In this document: in pieces, positions 1 to 7,523 of the stretch
How positions within the stretch are numbered: position 1 is the stretch's first letter
How the letters are laid out: every line of letters begins with the position of its first letter
The notes under the pieces: generated by a model
The model's database searches: none
The model's input: the letters and a program-made list of their open reading frames with translations, nothing else
Told to the model about the DNA's origin: nothing
Made by a program: the position numbers and the translations under genes
Origin: Chlorobiota bacterium
GTDB taxonomy: Bacteria > Bacteroidota > Ignavibacteria > OLB7
Direction of reading: 5' to 3'
NCBI GenBank assembly: GCA_021296135.1
Contig: JAGWAZ010000013.1
Span: 1-36,635, forward strand
DNA length: 36,635 bases

Positions 1-1
1 T

Positions 2-70
2 CTGGGGTGGAAGACACCCTGGGAAGTATATTGTGGTAAAGCTCCTCCACCTGTTGCACTTCAGACTTGA
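2..70 (+). pseudogene. 3' end of an IS30-like transposase (cut by window edge)
   Basis: An open frame runs from the window edge to a TGA at 68-70. It reads LGWKTPWEVY followed by PPPVALQT, which resembles the extreme C-terminus of IS30-family transposases (a KTP.EVF motif and a VALQT-like end). Only 22 residues are visible, so it could be the end of an intact gene outside the window or a scrap. Another IS30-like remnant lies at the opposite end of the window (about 36303-36396). The family call rests on motif resemblance only. Confidence 0.4.
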
Positions 71-79
71 ATGTGGGAT

Positions 80-300
80 TCGAACATCGTTAATCGACAT
101 TCTGACATCGAATACTGACATTTTGACACCAGATACTGTCATTTTGACATCATACACCGACATTCTGACATCATCGATCGTTAATCGAGGTTCTGAAATC
201 GAACATCGTAAATCGTAAATCTGAGATCGAAGAGTCAAGAGTCTGTTTCATCAGTGTTTACCAGTGTTTTGTTTTAGCATCAGTGTTTATCAGTGTTCCG
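80..300. repeat. Dispersed short-repeat tract
   Basis: This spacer is built from near-repeats such as GACATTCTGACATC, GACATTTTGACACC, CATCGTTAATCG, CATCGTAAATCG and GAAGAGTCAAGAGTC, then two copies of CAGTGTTTAYCAGTGTT (about 252-272 and 281-297). The same word types recur at 24060-24130 and 36225-36300. Short frames through it have no protein-like character, so I see no gene here. Confidence 0.6.
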
Positions 301-330
301 AAATCTGAGATCGATCTGGCTATCGGTAGC

Positions 331-410
331 CCCGAGGTTTACGTCGGGTATGATGTTCTTGGCCGCTTGAAAGAGGCCAAGAATCCTGCTGGAGACGTGA
401 CGGCCTACTG
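331..410 (+). pseudogene. RHS/YD-repeat-like coding scrap
   Basis: One frame reads VGYDVLGRLKEAKNPAG and then DVTAYW, which resembles a single YD/RHS repeat unit (YD.lGRL....pxG..t.Y). Nothing else of an RHS protein is visible on either side, and the reading abuts the IS3 OrfA fragment on the opposite strand at about 405-410. I take it as a fossil of a larger repeat protein broken by an insertion. With only one repeat unit the assignment is weak. Confidence 0.3.
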
Positions 411-524
411 GAGGGCCGCCTTGCTGATGCCCCGGGCCCTTGAAAGTTCCTCAGCCGTCTTGCCTGATTCGTATTCCTTTAGAATACCTACGATCTGATT
501 GGGGGTAAACTTACTCTTCTTCAT
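405..524 (-). pseudogene. IS3-family OrfA N-terminal fragment
   Basis: Reading the minus strand from the ATG at 524-522 gives a 39-codon frame beginning MKKSKFTPNQIVGILKEY and continuing with ESGKTAEELSRARGISKAAL before a TAG at 407-405. This is the helix-turn-helix start of IS3-family OrfA (IS911/IS3-type proteins normally begin MKKSKFTeeQI..IL.E...G and run near 90-100 residues). The second half and OrfB are missing, so it is truncated at about position 405, where RHS-like sequence begins. It is a fossil and cannot encode an active transposase. Confidence 0.55.
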
Positions 525-565
525 GATTGAGAGTTTATTTTTGGGGAAGCTTACAAAGCGATTAC

Positions 566-1102
566 AAGGTCAAAACAATTATACGTTTCTTTTCTGCGGA
601 TGTCGATGTAACTAAGGCGAGCATCTTACTGGACTTTAACTGGAAGACTATGAACCGCTCTTATCCGATGTTCAGGGAGTGCATTTATATCAAGCAGCCG
701 GTTGATAAAGCACAGTTTTATGGCACAGCGGAGTTGCCTGCCTGCCGCAGGCAGGGATGAGGCTTATTTGGGGCACAATCGGATGGGGGGAGTGCCTATG
801 TCACCCAGGGGTGGTCGGAGCACTAAAAAGCAGCCGGTATTTGGTATCTTTGAGCGTTCAGGGGGGGTATACGGAGATCATCCCGGATGGAAAGCGGGAT
901 AGGCTGCGCAAAGTAATATCAGGAAAAGGTATCAGTTGCCTGTCTGCCGATAGGTAGAAAAGCCTTGTTATTACAGATGGTTGTAGGGGATATAACGGAT
1001 TGGTGGATGTAGGTTATGACAAAGACTTTCGAGTAAACAAAGCTCTGGGGTTCAGCAATAGCGAAGGCATTCATAATAATCCTTGCTTTTGTCTTGAACT
1101 TT
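566..1102 (+). pseudogene. Decayed IS1595-family element and transposase
   Basis: Pieces of an IS1595-type (ISXO2-like) transposase can be read in several frames in the correct order. They are KASILLDFNWKTMNRSY (about 630-665), DEAYLGHNRM (757-786), STKKQPVFGIFERSGGVY (818-871), YTEIIPDGKRD in the next frame (868-900), and ITDGCRGYNGLVDVGYDK and DFRVNK (970-1039). They match positions in the better-preserved IS1595 copy at 19520-20254, e.g. DESYFG, VVVFG, SDGFRSYNALVDLGYRK. The edges also correspond: AAGGTCAAAACAA at 566-578 and TTGTCTTGAACTT at 1089-1101 resemble that copy's inverted repeats. Frameshifts and a 19-bp palindrome insertion have killed the gene. At about 537 bp it is shorter than the 735-bp copy, so it has also suffered deletions. 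Confidence 0.62.
737..755. repeat. 19-bp palindromic insertion inside dead transposase
   Basis: The palindrome-like unit CCTGCCTGCCGCAGGCAGG lies between GAGTTG and GATGAG. Removing exactly these 19 bases restores an IS1595-like ...AEL-DEAYLG reading across the site, so it looks like an insertion into a formerly continuous coding sequence. Nineteen bases shift the frame. Confidence 0.6.
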
Positions 1103-1190
1103 AAAATCTTCTGGTCTAGAGCCTTCTGTTTACTCTTTACAGGCACCTTCTCTTCCACTATTGACAAAACAACACCGACCTACATCGTCT

Positions 1191-2837
1191 ATGGAATCCC
1201 CGAAAAACGTCAGAGGATGGATTCCCCGCCATCGCAAAGAGCCTCTACCGGATAATCGGATTGGCCTGGTCTTTTTCGGTCTCATCCTTGTTCTCTACCT
1301 GCTGACGATGCAGACCGGTCTTTTCTGGGGTGATCCGATTGAGGGGGTAAAAGCAGCCACTGCTACAGAACGATCCTTCCCACCTCAGCACCTTCTATCC
1401 TCGACAGTCAATGCCAGCATCCTCGCCCTTTTTGGCATTGACCGGGAACCTGCCACCTTTCTTCTCTTGCGAGTAGTGATGATCCTTGCCACGTTGTCCG
1501 GTACTTGGGGTTTCTTTCTTCTGTTGCGTCGATTCAGAGTGGATCGGGTTGTTCTCTTCGGTATTCTGAGTTTATACCTTCTTGCGAATGGTGTTTGGTA
1601 TCACTCCACCACAGTCGAGACCGGCGCAATCCCTCTTTCACTCCTTGTCTGGTCCCTCTACTGGTTGCTTCGTACTGATGTGTCAACAAGGCTTGAGCTC
1701 TTCTTTTCTTTCGCCCTTGTTTCGTTGAGTGTATTGTTCAATCTACAGCAGGCGTTGTTCATCCCGTTGTTTCTGGCCTATGCCCTGACGAGACTATGGC
1801 GTACCCCTGGGTTCTTCTACTCCGTTCTCTTGATAGGAAGTACTATCGTGGTGATCGGAATCTTTCCGTACCTGCTCATAGCTGTGCCGGCTCACGATAT
1901 CAGGTCGATTACGGACTTCGTTTCCTGGTTGACATATCATCCGAATGCCGAGGAGATCGGAAAGATGAGAACGATCGGTGTAGAATCGTTTGGGCGGAGC
2001 CTTTCCGGGCTCTTCACAATGGTTGTGGATGCGCAAGGGGCCACTTCGTGGCTCAAATTCAGGATGAGAGGAGAAGAAGGAATCGGGACGAACCTCGCGT
2101 TCATCGTCAGACTCGCAATGCCGGCTCTCATCCTCGCCGGTCTTGTTTTGCATGTTGTTTTTTCTGCCAGTGAGCGAAAGCAGATAGCCTTCCTCACAAT
2201 CCTTTCACTGTTCAGTTGTTTTCTCTTCGGCCTTGCCTGGCTTGGAAGCGATCCACAATTCTGGCTTCCAGTCTGGCCTTTATTACTGCTCTCGGCCGGG
2301 ATCGGACTTACAAAGTATGCCTGGAAGCGAACAAGATCACGAAGAATAATGGGAGTTATCTTCACCATCTGTTCCCTCCTGTTGTTTCTGATGAATGTTC
2401 CGCGCACATCACCCTCTCTCCTGTTCCCTAATGGAGGGACTGACTTTCAACATGCGCAGGTATTCGCAGGAATAGTGGAACGTGGAGATGTCGTTATTAC
2501 TGCAGGAGGGAAATGGAGCAACTATGTTGAGACCTTGCGTCCGGATGCAGAGGTAATCAACCTGGGACTTCGCATCAGCGAGGTTTCGGGAGCTAAGGGA
2601 GAGGAAGTTATCGCTATTCTTGAGGATCGGATTGAATGTTCCCTGGCAAGAGGAAGAGCCGTGTACATAGAGGGAACGGTAGATTCTCCCGATGTGTTGT
2701 GGTCAAGCGCCTGGGAGGGCTTCAGACTCAAGTATGATCTCCCTCGCCATGAGTTGATGGAAGGACTGAAAAAGTCATTCAGGTTCTCGAACGTTCCCGA
2801 TTACCAGGTCAGTGGCATGGCAAAAATTGAAAGATGA
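1191..2837 (+). CDS. Polytopic membrane protein, glycosyltransferase-39/DUF2723-like
   Basis: Of about 548 residues, the first ~390 are dominated by about ten hydrophobic segments, followed by a soluble C-terminal part of roughly 150 residues. After the first membrane segment comes QTGLFWGDPIEGVKAA, at the place where O-mannosyltransferase-type (GT-C fold) proteins carry an acidic residue in their first periplasmic loop. This suggests a lipid-linked-sugar-dependent glycosyltransferase or related envelope enzyme in the inner membrane, but substrate and acceptor cannot be told. A TTG at 1161 is in frame, but I prefer the ATG at 1191 because the upstream codons are polar and unremarkable. No good Shine-Dalgarno is visible. 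A second membrane protein of similar style lies at 4821-6278. Confidence in a real gene is high, in the family moderate. Confidence 0.8.
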   Translation: MESPKNVRGWIPRHRKEPLPDNRIGLVFFGLILVLYLLTMQTGLFWGDPIEGVKAATATERSFPPQHLLSSTVNASILALFGIDREPATFLLLRVVMILATLSGTWGFFLLLRRFRVDRVVLFGILSLYLLANGVWYHSTTVETGAIPLSLLVWSLYWLLRTDVSTRLELFFSFALVSLSVLFNLQQALFIPLFLAYALTRLWRTPGFFYSVLLIGSTIVVIGIFPYLLIAVPAHDIRSITDFVSWLTYHPNAEEIGKMRTIGVESFGRSLSGLFTMVVDAQGATSWLKFRMRGEEGIGTNLAFIVRLAMPALILAGLVLHVVFSASERKQIAFLTILSLFSCFLFGLAWLGSDPQFWLPVWPLLLLSAGIGLTKYAWKRTRSRRIMGVIFTICSLLLFLMNVPRTSPSLLFPNGGTDFQHAQVFAGIVERGDVVITAGGKWSNYVETLRPDAEVINLGLRISEVSGAKGEEVIAILEDRIECSLARGRAVYIEGTVDSPDVLWSSAWEGFRLKYDLPRHELMEGLKKSFRFSNVPDYQVSGMAKIER

Positions 2838-2879
2838 TCTGAAGCTGCCGGTCATCAGCGTTATGTCGATCTCTGAATG

Positions 2880-3118
2880 TAGAAGTCACCCCCATTCCTC
2901 CTTCTTTCTAAACACACCGTAACCACGTGGGCTACCGATCCGGAGCGTTCAACGATCTCAGTTCGACGTGTCGCCTTTGCTGGGTAAAAATTCGTCCCTT
3001 TCTTTCGTCAGACGGCACTTTATATCATATTGACATTTCTATTGAAACCTGGCCAAGCGGGTTGTATTTCTTGCTGATCAATAAATCATTCATCAAACCA
3101 GTTATTATTACGAGGTGA
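2880..3118 (+). pseudogene. Possible remnant of a T9SS-type C-terminal sorting domain
   Basis: The frame ending at the TGA 3116-3118 closes with DGTLYHIDISIETWPSGLYF and then LLINKSFIKPVIITR. This has the pattern of the last strands of type A type IX secretion sorting domains (...idis.lpsGvY.l.i..........k). About 50 bases upstream another frame gives QFDVSPLLGKNSSL, like the preceding 'lyd.lGk' strand, so a frameshift probably separates them. No long upstream coding sequence is present, so this would be the broken 3' end of a secreted-protein gene. The rest of the 365-bp gap shows no gene. The call rests on pattern resemblance. Confidence 0.4.
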
Positions 3119-3202
3119 CACTATGAACTCGGCTCGATTTTTTCCGTTGATCTTAGGATAAGATCCCGGTTTCCGGCCTAAAATTCGTATGATTACGCCC
3201 TA

Positions 3203-3910
3203 ATGAAAAGAAGAGCGCCTTCATATTACAATAGAGGGGCCTGGCCTTCTCGGCTTTGCACCATATCCATGTTCCTGATTCTTCTTGGTGGGTGCTCAAG
3301 CGCCTCTGAGGCTGAAAATGATTCTATCGAGATCCCTGGAGTTGGGAGTCAGTTTACATCACAGGTGACGCACAGAGTCGGATCGGATGGGAAGTTACGG
3401 CAAGAGGTTATGAAGTTCTCCGTTCAGGTTGCTGAGATGATCCTTGAAGGGAAGGAACAGGTCGTGCAGGTCGTGCAGTTCGCTACCGATACTCTTATCT
3501 CCCTGATCTCCTACGAATCGAACGGCGATCTCTCTCTCTACATGAGCCAGGGGAAGTTCGGAACATGTCAACGGGAACCTCTCTGGTTACTTCTTCGCTT
3601 TGGTGGAGGTCCATCGCTAACAGATACTCTTGTCATCTCTGACGAGTGTGTAGTAGTTTGGAATGGGCGACCTTCTGGTCAGGAAAGGGTCGTTATCGAC
3701 GGCGAGTCGTTCGAAACAACGAGGATTCTTGCCGAACTAAAAGTTTATGTTGCGCCTGGTGATGTTGAAGATGCCGGGATGCACGCAAGGGAATACAAGC
3801 TTTGGTATGCTCCAGAGCTCGGCTATGTTGTGCAGGAGCATATCACCAGTCTCCAGCGTGTCGGCGATCAGGTCGATACGATCGGAATTTCAGAACGGGA
3901 GTTGATGTAG
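3203..3910 (+). CDS. Putative lipoprotein, unknown function
   Basis: The 235-residue protein has a positively charged N-terminus, a hydrophobic segment (about residues 22-31) and the lipobox LLGGC, so it should be exported by Sec, lipidated on the cysteine and anchored in the envelope. The mature part is soluble, acidic and mostly beta-like, without motifs I recognise. It follows a 365-bp spacer with a decayed sorting-domain fragment and precedes a repeat-filled spacer and another lipoprotein gene. A possible internal start (Met23) would still leave part of the signal peptide, but the ATG at 3203 keeps the usual charged leader. Function is unknown. Confidence 0.75.
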   Translation: MKRRAPSYYNRGAWPSRLCTISMFLILLGGCSSASEAENDSIEIPGVGSQFTSQVTHRVGSDGKLRQEVMKFSVQVAEMILEGKEQVVQVVQFATDTLISLISYESNGDLSLYMSQGKFGTCQREPLWLLLRFGGGPSLTDTLVISDECVVVWNGRPSGQERVVIDGESFETTRILAELKVYVAPGDVEDAGMHAREYKLWYAPELGYVVQEHITSLQRVGDQVDTIGISERELM

Positions 3911-3924
3911 TACTCTTTACATTG

Positions 3925-4165
3925 ATAAAGAACGCAGATGGACACAGATAGTGCTACAGATGAATGCAGATAATAGATAGATGACCCGAGATAGTCGATT
4001 ATAGTACTTGTCTTACTGACGCTCGACTCATGGACTTCTACAACAACATAGTGAGCTATTAGCTATTAGTCCTCCTATGGCCGATGCAATGAACCTGACT
4101 CACAACTATTCAACCATTGCACCATTCAACAATATCAACGACTCTTGACTCTTAGACTTTTGTTA
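3925..4165. repeat. Spacer of dispersed ACAGATG-, CCATTCAAC- and GACTCTTGACTC-type repeats
   Basis: The spacer carries AACGCAGATGGACACAGATAG and CAGATGAATGCAGATAATAG (about 3932-3976), then CAACTATTCAACCATTGCAC and CATTCAACAATATCAAC (about 4103-4139), then GACTCTTGACTCTTAGAC (4140-4157). The same word families occur at 8271-8472, 24100-24175, 26860-27060 and 31740-32070. No coding frame is convincing. Confidence 0.6.
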
Positions 4166-4170
4166 TCTCT

Positions 4171-4617
4171 ATGAACTCTATAGGCTCACAACTTTATGTG
4201 CTCAAACCAGCCATCCTTCTGCTGCTTTTCCTCTTTCCTGCTTGTGGAGAGACTGAGGAGCAAGTTGAGCAGACACCCCCTCCGATTATCATGATTGACC
4301 CTCCTCCTCCGGATACTGGGTATAATCCCGAGAATGAAGATGCGTTTGAGTACACGGTCTGGAGAGAGTATTCTGAGTTAGCGACGCAGGTGCCAAGGCG
4401 TTCGGCAGACAGTGTGTTGCGTTCAGTCACCAGCTCTTCTCCGGATCCACGGGTGATAAAAAAGCGACTGAAGCAAGAACTTGAGAAGCTTAATAGGTTG
4501 CAGGATACCATTGCACGCTATACGCTTCACGACAAGTACAATATCTCCTACGATTCAATACAGGCGATTATTGAAGAAGTCGAAGGAAAGATCAAGCGGG
4601 GGGAGATTGAACGATAG
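4171..4617 (+). CDS. Small lipoprotein with C-terminal helical region
   Basis: The 148-residue protein has a short hydrophobic leader ending in the lipobox LFPAC (Cys near residue 25). A proline-rich linker follows (TPPPIIMIDPPPPDTGY, about residues 36-52), then a charged, probably coiled-coil C-terminal half (KKRLKQELEKLNRLQDTIAR, then IEEVEGKIKRGEIE). This layout of anchor, proline spacer and helix is typical of lipoproteins that reach from a membrane into the periplasm, but no family is recognised. A possible alternative start at a later codon is not supported because the leader is needed. It lies between two repeat-rich spacers, so an operon cannot be claimed. Confidence 0.7.
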   Translation: MNSIGSQLYVLKPAILLLLFLFPACGETEEQVEQTPPPIIMIDPPPPDTGYNPENEDAFEYTVWREYSELATQVPRRSADSVLRSVTSSSPDPRVIKKRLKQELEKLNRLQDTIARYTLHDKYNISYDSIQAIIEEVEGKIKRGEIER

Positions 4618-4639
4618 CCGGTTGTATGAAACCGTTCGG

Positions 4640-4817
4640 TAGAGTCTGGAACTGAATAGGGAGGAGCAGTTAACGGTCGAGGTAGAGATTATGCTATTGA
4701 GTTGACTAGTGTAGTAAGCAGAACAGAGCCAAACTGTGCATAAGAGTTGTTGTAGAGATCCTGCTACCTGTAGAGATCCTGCTACCTGTTCACAGACAAC
4801 CCTCCAAGAACTTCTGA
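4640..4817 (+). repeat. Intergenic element, copy A (homologous to 14122-14313)
   Basis: This spacer aligns along nearly its whole length with the spacer upstream of ftsH. Shared blocks in the same order are TAGAGTC..AACTGAA, GGAGGA..AGTTAAC.GT, GTTG, AGAGCCAA, TAAGAG.TG.TG.AGAGA, CTGCTA.CC, and TCCAA..AACTTCTG.AA. It has no open frame and both copies lie just upstream of a plus-strand gene for a membrane protein. It may be a decayed mobile unit, a structured RNA or a shared regulatory leader; the sequence alone does not decide. Confidence 0.55.
4751..4786 (+). repeat. 18-bp perfect tandem duplication inside element A
   Basis: The unit TGTAGAGATCCTGCTACC occurs twice back to back. Copy B at 14122-14313 has only one corresponding block, so the duplication is specific to this copy. 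Confidence 0.8.
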
Positions 4818-4820
4818 ACT

Positions 4821-6278
4821 ATGATACGTGGGAGATTCTACAGGTCTATTGTTGGACTCATCGTTGTCATGCCAATTCTTTACTGGCTGGTTCTGTTCAT
4901 CGCTCCTGAAACGTTCGACCACATCTGGTTCTGGTTTTGGTTTGCAAAAGTAACCCCTATTCCGCTCTGGTGGCTCGTTCTGGTGCCGCTCATTTTAATC
5001 CTTCTTCTGTTTTACACGGTTCCCCAGAACGTCCGTTCATCGTTCGTTGCCCTTCTTTTAATTGCACTGACCGGTTATGCTGTGCAGTGGTCGTTTGCGT
5101 TGATGGAGGGAAGGGGTGTCGAGGCGATGACAGAGAAGATGCTGGATGCACAGATCGGACACTCAGCCTTTGCGCGTGAGGCTATTAGCTCGGTTGACTA
5201 TGGGGAGACTATCAGAACCTATTATGGGCAGGTAAAAGTCGATTCATTGCCTCGCTTTCCCTTTGCAACCAAGCCTCCGGGACATTTTCTGCTCTACATC
5301 GCGACAAATCAGGTTGCTGAGGGTCTGCTCGGAAAGCAGAGAGGGCTCGAACAACAAGTAGAACAACTTGCGCTCTTCGCATCCTTCCTCTGGCCGCTCT
5401 TTACGTTCCTTGCTCTCTTTCCGATGTACGGTCTGGCTCGCTTCTTTCTTGCAGAAACAGAAAGTCGTGCCACGCTTATTCTCTATATCTTCTCCCCTAA
5501 CATTGTTCTCATGACAATGCACTTGGACCAATGCCTGCTACCGCTGTTGTTTCTGACAACGCTCTATCTATTTATGAAAGGAGTAACCGAGCGTATGCTG
5601 TGGCTTCATGGATTGGCCGGTATTGTTGCCGGTATTGCTCTTTTCATTTCATTCTCTATGATTACTCTTTTCCCACTCCTTGCTTTATGGCATGGAGGCC
5701 GGGAACTGTTGACAAAAAAAAGAAAGGGAGATAGCTGGGGCAGGGCTTTGAGGAGATCAGCCGTATCAATCCTGCAACCTCTCGTTCTCTTTGCTGTTGG
5801 CGTTCTTCTTGTGAACGGATTCTTCTCGATTGCATATGGCTACGATCCACTTGCAGCATATCAGCTTGCACACTCCGAGCATAGCCTTTGGAAGATTCAG
5901 GAGTGGGATATAGTACGCACTATCTGGGTCGGCATCCTCGATATTGTTGAGTATGCCGTCTGGATCGGTTTCCCAATAGTGATACTTGCACTTCTACGTT
6001 CTGCCATTTCGTTGAAGCGACTTCGGACTCTTCGACTTCGTTTTTCTGACCCGATGATCCTCTCACTTCTCGTTCTGTTCCTTCTCCTTTCGTTTTTCGG
6101 AAAGACTGTTGCGGAAACCGGCAGACTCTGGACATTTCTCTTACCATTGGTGCTGATTATTGCGGTCATGGGAGGAGGCCTGTTTCCAGTGAAGATACGG
6201 AAGAGGCTCTTTGTCGGAATTCTTGCATTGGGGCTTCTGCATACATTCTTCTTGAAGTGGTTACAGGATTTTGCTTGA
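4821..6278 (+). CDS. Polytopic membrane glycosyltransferase-like protein (GT39/ArnT-like)
   Basis: The 485-residue protein has about ten to twelve hydrophobic segments over its entire length. After the third segment a periplasmic loop contains FATKPPGHFLLYI; the KPPG/KPPL element is characteristic of dolichyl-phosphate-mannose/ArnT-like GT-C transferases, which move sugars from a polyprenyl carrier to protein or lipid on the outer side of the inner membrane. Donor and acceptor cannot be deduced. It shares its general plan with the 1191-2837 protein, but has no soluble C-terminal domain. The 203-bp spacer upstream is the homologous element A. The start is the first ATG after that element, with no strong ribosome-binding site. 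Confidence 0.82.
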   Translation: MIRGRFYRSIVGLIVVMPILYWLVLFIAPETFDHIWFWFWFAKVTPIPLWWLVLVPLILILLLFYTVPQNVRSSFVALLLIALTGYAVQWSFALMEGRGVEAMTEKMLDAQIGHSAFAREAISSVDYGETIRTYYGQVKVDSLPRFPFATKPPGHFLLYIATNQVAEGLLGKQRGLEQQVEQLALFASFLWPLFTFLALFPMYGLARFFLAETESRATLILYIFSPNIVLMTMHLDQCLLPLLFLTTLYLFMKGVTERMLWLHGLAGIVAGIALFISFSMITLFPLLALWHGGRELLTKKRKGDSWGRALRRSAVSILQPLVLFAVGVLLVNGFFSIAYGYDPLAAYQLAHSEHSLWKIQEWDIVRTIWVGILDIVEYAVWIGFPIVILALLRSAISLKRLRTLRLRFSDPMILSLLVLFLLLSFFGKTVAETGRLWTFLLPLVLIIAVMGGGLFPVKIRKRLFVGILALGLLHTFFLKWLQDFA

Positions 6279-6295
6279 TTAAACCAGAGAGTTCA

Positions 6296-6481
6296 ATGGA
6301 ACATAACCAGAGTAGCTACCAACTTCGTTGCGATTGGGGAGAGAACGGGATTCGCTCTCTGACTCCGATCAGTGACATCGTAGTGATTGTCGATCTCCTC
6401 TGGTTCTCTACGTGTGTTGACGTTGCAGTTTCACGGGGCCAACCATCAGTGAATTCAAGTCTAAATAGGACGGAGAAGTGA
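6296..6481 (+). pseudogene. Truncated comB-like gene (2-phosphosulfolactate phosphatase family N-terminus)
   Basis: From the ATG at 6296 the frame reads YQLRCDWGENGIRSLTP, then SDIVVIVDLLWFSTCVDVAV, SRG. This resembles the N-terminus of the ComB family, where a WG..G.......D.vVVVDvLsFsT.v..A..rGA pattern forms the start of the phosphatase fold (families about 230-260 residues). The frame ends after 61 codons at the TGA 6479-6481 and no continuation is visible in other frames, so about three quarters of the gene is missing. A 90-bp inverted-repeat element (6561-6650) lies just beyond. It could be a deletion remnant; a functional short protein is unlikely. Confidence 0.5.
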
Positions 6482-6560
6482 GAGATGAACTGACCATCCT
6501 TACTTACATCGACTGCATTGTGGTTGGCAAAGAAGGCACGTACATTGTTGGTACTGTGGA

Positions 6561-6650
6561 GTCGTCATCCTGAGCACGCAGCAGGCGTATCGAAGGATGG
6601 CGATGGTAGGGACTCATCACTACCGGGTCTTCTGTTTTGGGGATGACGAC
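6561..6650. repeat. 90-bp element with perfect 10-bp inverted ends
   Basis: GTCGTCATCC at 6561-6570 is exactly repeated in inverse orientation as GGATGACGAC at 6641-6650. The interior holds CCTGAGCACGCAGCAGG and CGAAGGATGG, in the style of the 'GTCATCCTGAGC...GAAGGATC' dispersed repeats seen in many bacterial genomes. It has no coding capacity and looks like a miniature non-autonomous element between the comB remnant and scpA. Confidence 0.6.
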
Positions 6651-6757
6651 AAAAGGAATGTTTTGAATTCTGTGCTCCCTGTGGCTCATAGATAGTTGCA
6701 GGGAGTGCATGTTTCTTCATCATGTTCTCCCGACCCTCTTTTCGTATCTTCCGGTCG

Positions 6758-7486
6758 ATGAATGCGAATCCGTTAGTTGTCTCGCTTGAACGATTTGAGG
6801 GACCGCTCGATCTGCTCCTCTTCTTTATCAAGCGAGATGAAATCGACATTTACGATATCCCGATCGCCCGGATTACCGAGGAGTTCCTCGAATACACCTA
6901 TACGATGCAGATGCTCAGTCTTGAACAGGCTGGCGAGTTTATCGTTATGGCCGCCGAGTTGATGCGCATCAAAGCAAAAATGCTCTTGCCGAAAGAAGAG
7001 CGTCCCGAGGAGGAAAGAGAGGAGGAAGATCCACGGGCTGATCTGGTAAGGCGACTCCTTGAGTATAAGCAGTACAAAGAGGTTGCTGAGTCTCTCAAAG
7101 AGCGAGAGAACGAGTTCCGGAATCTACGCTATAGGCAATTCTTCAAAGGAGATGAAAAGGTTGTTGAAGAACCTACGGCCGAGGAAATTCTCTCCAGCGT
7201 TACGCTCTTTCGTCTGCTGGAAGCCTATAAAAAGGCTGTTGATCGTGCGCCAAAACAGGAAGAGATGGTCATCGAGCAAATCTCCTGGACGGTTGAGGAG
7301 CAGGCTGAATACATCCTTGACGAAATCAATAAGCGCTATCAGATGACAATGGTAGAGCTCTTTGCAGCGAGAAGTCGTATGTGGATCACTGTAACCTTCC
7401 TTGCCCTCCTTGAGCTTATCAAGGACAGACGGGTAGGTTTTCATCAGGAAGATGACAGTGAGGAAGTCATCTTCTACGAAGTATAG
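6758..7486 (+). CDS. scpA: Segregation and condensation protein A (ScpA)
   Basis: ScpA is the kleisin subunit that bridges the heads of SMC in the bacterial condensin and acts on the nucleoid in chromosome segregation. The protein starts NPLVVSLERFEGPLDLLLFF, the hallmark N-terminal kleisin motif, followed by IKRDEIDIYDIPIARITEEF and a C-terminal winged-helix region (AARSRMWITVTFLALLELIK). At about 242 residues it has the family's usual length. An in-frame ATG at 6722 would add 12 residues of basic sequence, but the second ATG at 6758 places the conserved motif at the expected distance. scpB follows 37 bp later, the usual pairing. Confidence 0.93.
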   Translation: MNANPLVVSLERFEGPLDLLLFFIKRDEIDIYDIPIARITEEFLEYTYTMQMLSLEQAGEFIVMAAELMRIKAKMLLPKEERPEEEREEEDPRADLVRRLLEYKQYKEVAESLKERENEFRNLRYRQFFKGDEKVVEEPTAEEILSSVTLFRLLEAYKKAVDRAPKQEEMVIEQISWTVEEQAEYILDEINKRYQMTMVELFAARSRMWITVTFLALLELIKDRRVGFHQEDDSEEVIFYEV

Positions 7487-7523
7487 ATTCAATAATTGTA
7501 CATCAGGCGTATCACGTTCAGAT

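Noticed and set aside
100-200. Periodic GACATTYTGACAYC units as a small CRISPR array
   Set aside because: The units are short and unequal, spacers are not unique sequences of constant length, and no cas gene is present; it fits the dispersed repeat families.
3123-3161. A 12-codon frame (MNSARFFPLILG) preceded by GAGGTGA, as a possible leader peptide upstream of the lipoprotein gene
   Set aside because: The ribosome-binding-site match is good, but there is no terminator/antiterminator structure and no biosynthetic gene downstream; it may be chance or the scrap of a gene start.
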